Part shown: piece by piece, positions 15,689 through 19,310 of the stretch
How positions within the stretch are numbered: the first letter of the stretch is position 1
How the letters are laid out: each line of letters begins with the position of its first letter
Assembly: GCA_902796875.1 (NCBI GenBank)
Contig: CADBQT010000014.1
Span: forward strand, 1-19,310
DNA: 19,310 nt
Direction: 5' to 3'
Source of the DNA: an uncultured Eubacteriales bacterium
GTDB taxonomy: Bacteria > Bacillota > Clostridia > Peptostreptococcales > Anaerovoracaceae
Program-made: the position numbers and the translations under genes
Notes under the pieces: generated by a model
The model's input: only the letters and a program-made list of their open reading frames with translations
Told to the model about the DNA's origin: nothing
Database searches by the model: none

Positions 15689-17401
15689 ATGATCGACTAC
15701 AGGGAAAAGATCGCTGACGCGCTGCAGCCGGCTATGGAGGGCATCTCCCGGGAAGAGATCCTGGAGATGATCGAGACTCCCGCCGACAGTAAGATGGGAG
15801 ACTATGCGCTGCCTTGCTTTAAGCTGGCCAAGGTGCTGAGAAAGGCTCCGCCTATGATCGCCAAGGGGATCGCCGAGAGCATCGCCGATGACCCCATGTT
15901 TGCCAAGGTGGAGCAGGTGAACGCCTACGTGAATATGTTCCTGGACCGGAAGGATCTGGCCGGGGAAGTGGTCGGCGAGGTCCTGGCCCAGGGCGGCGAC
16001 TACGGCCGGTCCGACCTGGGCGGCGGCCGGAAGGTGATCGTGGAGTATTCCTCCCCCAATATCGCCAAGCCTTTCCATATCGGACACATCCGGAGCACCG
16101 TCATCGGCAGCTCCATCGCCAATATCTACGACTATCTGGGCTATGATGTCTTCCGGATCAACCATCTGGGGGACTACGGCACCCAGTTCGGCAAGATGAT
16201 CGTGGCTTACCGCCGGTGGGGCAACCGGGAAGACGTGGAGCGGGAGCCCATTTCGACCCTGCTGGACTACTACAAGCGGTTCCACGAGGAGGCGGAGAAG
16301 GATCCGTCCCTGGAGGATGAGGCCAGAGCCACCTTTACCAGGCTGGAACACGGCGAGCCGGAAGAAGTGGAACTGTGGCAGTGGTTCCGGGATGAGTCCC
16401 TGAAGGAGTTCAACCGGGTCTACGACATGCTGGGGATCCGCTTCGATTCCTACAACGGAGAGAGCTTCTATTCCGACAAGATGCCCCGGTTCGTCAAGGA
16501 ACTGGAGGATAAGGGCCTTCTGGAGGAGGATGACGGCGCCCAGATCGTCCGGTTGGATGACTACGATCTGCCGGTGGCTTTGATCACCAAATCCGACGGG
16601 TCCACCCTGTACATCACCCGGGATATCGCCGCGGCGGTCTACCGGAAGGAGACCTACGATTTCTACAAGAACATCTACGTGGTAGCCTCCCAGCAGAACC
16701 TCCACTTCCAGCAGTGGATCCAGATTCTGGAAATGATGGGCTACGAATGGGCGAGAGATTGCGTCCACGTGCCCTTCGGTTTGGTGAGCATGGAGGAAGG
16801 GACCATGTCCACCCGTGAGGGCAGAGTCATCTTCCTGGAGGATGTGCTCAACCGTGCCGTGGATCAGACCCGGGAGATCATCAAAGAGAAGAACGTTAAC
16901 ACGGAAAACATCGAAGAAACGGCGGCTGCCGTGGGAATCGGCGCCGTGATCTTCAATGAACTGTCGAATTACAGAATTAAGGATTATGTCTTCTCGTGGG
17001 AACACGTCCTGAATTTCGAAGGGGAGACGGGTCCCTACGTTCAGTACACCCACGCCAGAGCCTGCAGCATCCTCAGAAATGCCGGGGAAGACATCGTCGC
17101 AAAGGCAAAGGCCGGCTTCGATCCCAATTTCCTGACGGGAGACAGCGCCAACGAGCTGATCAAGCTCCTCTACGCCTTCCCCCAGGTGGTGGCGGAGGCC
17201 GGAGAGAAGTACGAGCCCTCCATCGTCACCCGCCACATCGTGGACATCGCCCAGGCCTACAACCGGTTCTATCACGACGAACACATCCTGGTGGAAGACG
17301 AGGCGGAGAAGACGGCCAAGGTCGCCCTGGTGATGGCGGCGAAGTACACCCTGGCCGCCGGACTTGCCCTTCTGGGCATGAAGGCTCCGGAAAGGATGTA
17401 A
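15689..17401 (+). CDS. argS: Arginyl-tRNA synthetase ArgS
   Basis: ArgS is a class I synthetase that charges tRNA-Arg and needs the tRNA for amino acid activation. The 570-residue product has an N-terminal Arg-specific additional domain, the HIGH motif at 130-133 in SSPNIAKPFHIGHIRST, GDYGTQFGK, ITKSDGSTLYITRDIAA, and a degenerate KMSKS region reading MSTREG at 373-378. The C-terminal DALR anticodon-binding domain contains GPYVQYTHARACSILR and ends LLGMKAPERM. The glutamate at 377 occupies the place where many ArgS proteins have lysine (STRKG). AAGGAGA lies 8 nt before the ATG. The gene follows mutS2 by 21 bp and is followed 3 bp later by the radical SAM gene. Confidence 0.96.
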   Translation: MIDYREKIADALQPAMEGISREEILEMIETPADSKMGDYALPCFKLAKVLRKAPPMIAKGIAESIADDPMFAKVEQVNAYVNMFLDRKDLAGEVVGEVLAQGGDYGRSDLGGGRKVIVEYSSPNIAKPFHIGHIRSTVIGSSIANIYDYLGYDVFRINHLGDYGTQFGKMIVAYRRWGNREDVEREPISTLLDYYKRFHEEAEKDPSLEDEARATFTRLEHGEPEEVELWQWFRDESLKEFNRVYDMLGIRFDSYNGESFYSDKMPRFVKELEDKGLLEEDDGAQIVRLDDYDLPVALITKSDGSTLYITRDIAAAVYRKETYDFYKNIYVVASQQNLHFQQWIQILEMMGYEWARDCVHVPFGLVSMEEGTMSTREGRVIFLEDVLNRAVDQTREIIKEKNVNTENIEETAAAVGIGAVIFNELSNYRIKDYVFSWEHVLNFEGETGPYVQYTHARACSILRNAGEDIVAKAKAGFDPNFLTGDSANELIKLLYAFPQVVAEAGEKYEPSIVTRHIVDIAQAYNRFYHDEHILVEDEAEKTAKVALVMAAKYTLAAGLALLGMKAPERM

Positions 17402-17404
17402 TCC

Positions 17405-18277
17405 ATGCGTTACGAAGGAAACATTTTCCGGCCCCCCAGCGAGGCCTACAGTCTGCTGGTCCAGGTGACCGTAGGGTGCACCCACAACAAGTGCACCTTC
17501 TGCAGCATGTACAAGGACAAGCAGTTCCACATCCGGAAGCTGGAGGAGGTCCTGGAAGATCTGGATTGGGCGAGGAAGCACTATCGCCAGGTCCGGCGGA
17601 TCTTTCTCTGCGACGGAGACGCCCTGGCCCTGAAAAACACCAAGCTTCGGCCCATTTTAGAGTACATCCGGGACAATTTCCCCGAGTGCGAGCGGGTGAC
17701 CTCCTACGCCCGGGTGTCCGACATCCTGCATAAATCCGAGGAAGACCTGAAGGAACTCTGGGATCTCGGTCTGACCATGCTCTATATCGGCGCCGAGTCG
17801 GGCAGCGACGCGGTCCTCACCGCCATCTGCAAAGGCGAGAGCCGCCGGGAGATCATCGACGGGGTCCGGAAGGCCCAGGACTGCGGATTTATGATCTCGG
17901 TCACCTTTATCTCCGGACTGGCGGGAAAGGCCGGATGGGAGGATCACGCCGTCCAGACGGCCACCATGATCAACGAGATGGAGCCGGACTACGTGGGCCT
18001 GCTCACCCTGATGATCGACCCCGAGGTGCCCATCGCCGAAGAGATCCGCACGGGGAGGCTTGAACTTTTAAGCCCTGAGGAAGTGGTGGCGGAGACCCTC
18101 CTCATGCTGGAAAACATCGACGTGAAGAGACCCTGCGTATTCCGCAGCAACCACGCTTCCAACTACCTGTCTCTGGCGGGGACTCTGCCCGGTGACAGAG
18201 ACCGCCTGATCGGCATCCTGCGGGAGGCCATGGAGGATCAGGGCATGTTAAAGGACGAGCGCTTCCGGGCGCTGTAA
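17405..18277 (+). CDS. Radical SAM protein with Cx4Cx2C cluster motif, function unknown
   Basis: The 290-residue product looks like a radical SAM enzyme, which would use a [4Fe-4S] cluster and S-adenosylmethionine to start radical chemistry; its substrate is not identifiable. The cluster motif lies near the N-terminus as CTHNKCTFC (Cys25, Cys30, Cys33), a Cx4Cx2C spacing instead of the usual Cx3Cx2C. Later landmarks fit a radical SAM barrel: FLCDGDAL, the segment LYIGAESGSDAVL, and FISGLAGK. A C-terminal FRSNHASNYLSLAGTLPGD block looks conserved in character. There is no N-terminal cobalamin domain and no C-terminal cluster-rich SPASM region. I recall related GCxxNxCxFC proteins with general annotations only. 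It starts 3 bp after argS without a clear own ribosome binding site (GGAAAGGA lies in the last argS codons), so it is probably cotranscribed and coupled. Confidence 0.83.
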   Translation: MRYEGNIFRPPSEAYSLLVQVTVGCTHNKCTFCSMYKDKQFHIRKLEEVLEDLDWARKHYRQVRRIFLCDGDALALKNTKLRPILEYIRDNFPECERVTSYARVSDILHKSEEDLKELWDLGLTMLYIGAESGSDAVLTAICKGESRREIIDGVRKAQDCGFMISVTFISGLAGKAGWEDHAVQTATMINEMEPDYVGLLTLMIDPEVPIAEEIRTGRLELLSPEEVVAETLLMLENIDVKRPCVFRSNHASNYLSLAGTLPGDRDRLIGILREAMEDQGMLKDERFRAL

Positions 18278-18296
18278 ATACACGGAAGGAAGAACA

Positions 18297-19310
18297 ATGG
18301 CGAAAAAAGATAAGCAGAACATGCTTCAGTCCATGGGGATCACCCGCACGGTGGTGCGGCCCCGGGAAGAATCGGACATTCAGCTTCGGGAGGACCGGAT
18401 CGGCCGGTATTTCCGCAAGTACCTGAATAAGTTCGTGTTCGTGGAATTCTCCGATGAGTTCATCGAGCGGTCCAAGGCCGGCGATGTGATGAAAGGCGTG
18501 CCGATGCCTTTGCGGAAAAAAGAGGTCAAGGATTTCGCCGGCGGAGAAGGGGTCTCCATGCTGGTCATCGCCGAGAACATGGCCTGGGTCATGGGATGCG
18601 ACCCCCATTTCAAGCACACCAAGGACTATGTAGCCATTCTGGATAAGCTCTATAACAAGCGGCTCCACGAGACCCTGATGAAAGAGGGCCGTGACGCCGC
18701 CGAGCGGGGGGACATGGATAACGCCTGCATTCACTTCCGGGCATCCCTTTGCATGAGATACGACTATCTCCACTCCATGTACAGTTACGCCCGGGCCTGC
18801 CGGGTCATGTACGAGAACAGCCGGAACGAAGAGTACGTGGGCCGGTTCAAGGCGGAGGCCATCGACTGGTTCGAGCTTCTGACGGAGACCCACCCCCGGT
18901 TCGCCATGGGGTACTACTATCTGGGCTACTCCTACTTGAACATCGGCCTGTACAACAAAGCCGTCCTGGCCTGGGAGCAGTTCCTCCGGTTCGGCCGCAA
19001 CGGCAAGGACCGCAAGGAGATCCGTCACCGCATCGAGCAGCTGCAGGATCCGGTGACCATCGAAAAGGGCTGCATGGACATCACCGCCGGCCGGGCGGAA
19101 AAGGGCGTCAAGACCCTGGAGCCCTATCTGAAGACCCAGTTCAAAGACTGGTGGCCTCTCCACTACTACCTGGGGCTGGGTTACCGTGAGCTGGACCGGG
19201 ATCCGGATGCGGTGGCCGAGTTCAAGAAGGCCCTGATGATCAACGGCAGTCACCTGGAATCCATGCGGGAACTTCTGGAGATCTACGAGGCTTCCGGGGA
19301 CAAGACCAAC
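18297..19310 (+). CDS. TPR-repeat protein (3' partial), function unknown
   Basis: An open frame runs from the ATG at 18297 to the window edge with no stop, giving 338 codons. AGGA (18287-18290) lies six bases upstream. The first 120 or so residues (starting MAKKDKQNMLQSMGITRTVV) do not look like repeats and match no domain I recognise. From about residue 124 helical repeats appear. Two fit the tetratricopeptide consensus well: 202-234 (FAMGYYYLGYSYLNIGLYNK onward) and 286-318 (WWPLHYYLGLGYRELDRDPD onward). A weaker one is at 124-155 and another begins at 319. TPR proteins act as scaffolds for protein contacts. No signal peptide or membrane segment is visible, so it is probably cytoplasmic. 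It follows the radical SAM gene by 19 bp on the same strand. Confidence 0.85.
   Translation, partial: MAKKDKQNMLQSMGITRTVVRPREESDIQLREDRIGRYFRKYLNKFVFVEFSDEFIERSKAGDVMKGVPMPLRKKEVKDFAGGEGVSMLVIAENMAWVMGCDPHFKHTKDYVAILDKLYNKRLHETLMKEGRDAAERGDMDNACIHFRASLCMRYDYLHSMYSYARACRVMYENSRNEEYVGRFKAEAIDWFELLTETHPRFAMGYYYLGYSYLNIGLYNKAVLAWEQFLRFGRNGKDRKEIRHRIEQLQDPVTIEKGCMDITAGRAEKGVKTLEPYLKTQFKDWWPLHYYLGLGYRELDRDPDAVAEFKKALMINGSHLESMRELLEIYEASGDKTN

Noticed and set aside
15089..17581. An 830-codon open frame on the - strand across mutS2, argS and the radical SAM gene.
   Set aside because: It shadows well-supported genes, its translation has the same His/Gly/Leu-rich mirror-frame composition, and no start signal is visible.
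1..19310. Search for CRISPR repeats, insertion sequences, toxin-antitoxin or defence genes, and tRNA genes.
   Set aside because: Coding density is nearly complete with housekeeping genes. No direct-repeat arrays, transposase motifs or tRNA-like folds were seen in the short gaps.

Overview
This window is a gene-dense, GC-rich stretch in which every gene I can support lies on the + strand. It holds 14 protein genes, the first cut at its 5' end and the last at its 3' end. I see no rRNA, tRNA, insertion sequence, phage gene or CRISPR array. The organism is most likely a Bacillota (Firmicutes), probably a GC-rich anaerobic member of the Clostridia. The grounds are strong AGGAG-type ribosome binding sites, the Bacillus-like order SpoU methyltransferase-pheS-pheT-zapA-mutS2, a DivIB-type FtsQ, and a four-cysteine PheS insert I associate with Firmicutes. 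The genus cannot be fixed from the sequence alone.

Region 1 (1-8305) is a division and cell wall (dcw) cluster: 'murF-mraY-murD-ftsW-murG-ftsQ-ftsZ. MurF completes the UDP-MurNAc-pentapeptide, MraY and MurG build lipid I and lipid II, MurD adds D-glutamate earlier in the pathway, FtsW polymerises lipid II at the septum, FtsQ/DivIB belongs to the divisome core, and FtsZ forms the ring. Several genes overlap (murF/mraY, murD/ftsW, murG/ftsQ), which suggests translational coupling. ftsA, murB and murC are absent from the places they occupy in many dcw clusters. An extended -10 promoter candidate sits just before ftsZ, and a 12-bp hairpin resembling an intrinsic terminator follows it.

Region 2 (8376-15667) holds a SpoU/TrmH-family RNA methyltransferase, pheS, pheT, zapA and mutS2: translation, a Z-ring cofactor, and a recombination/ribosome-associated ATPase. 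Gaps are 5-16 bp, consistent with one transcript. The sporulation genes spoIIGA-sigE-sigG, which follow ftsZ in many spore formers, are not here.

Region 3 (15689-19310) holds argS, a radical SAM protein of unknown function with an unusual Cx4Cx2C cluster motif, and a TPR protein that runs off the window end. These last two genes are the least characterised part.

Overall this is mostly conserved housekeeping DNA. I found no convincing new defence, mobile or RNA system. The points worth a second look are the ftsZ promoter, the charge-segregated FtsQ N-terminus, the radical SAM/TPR pair, and the gene content of the dcw cluster.
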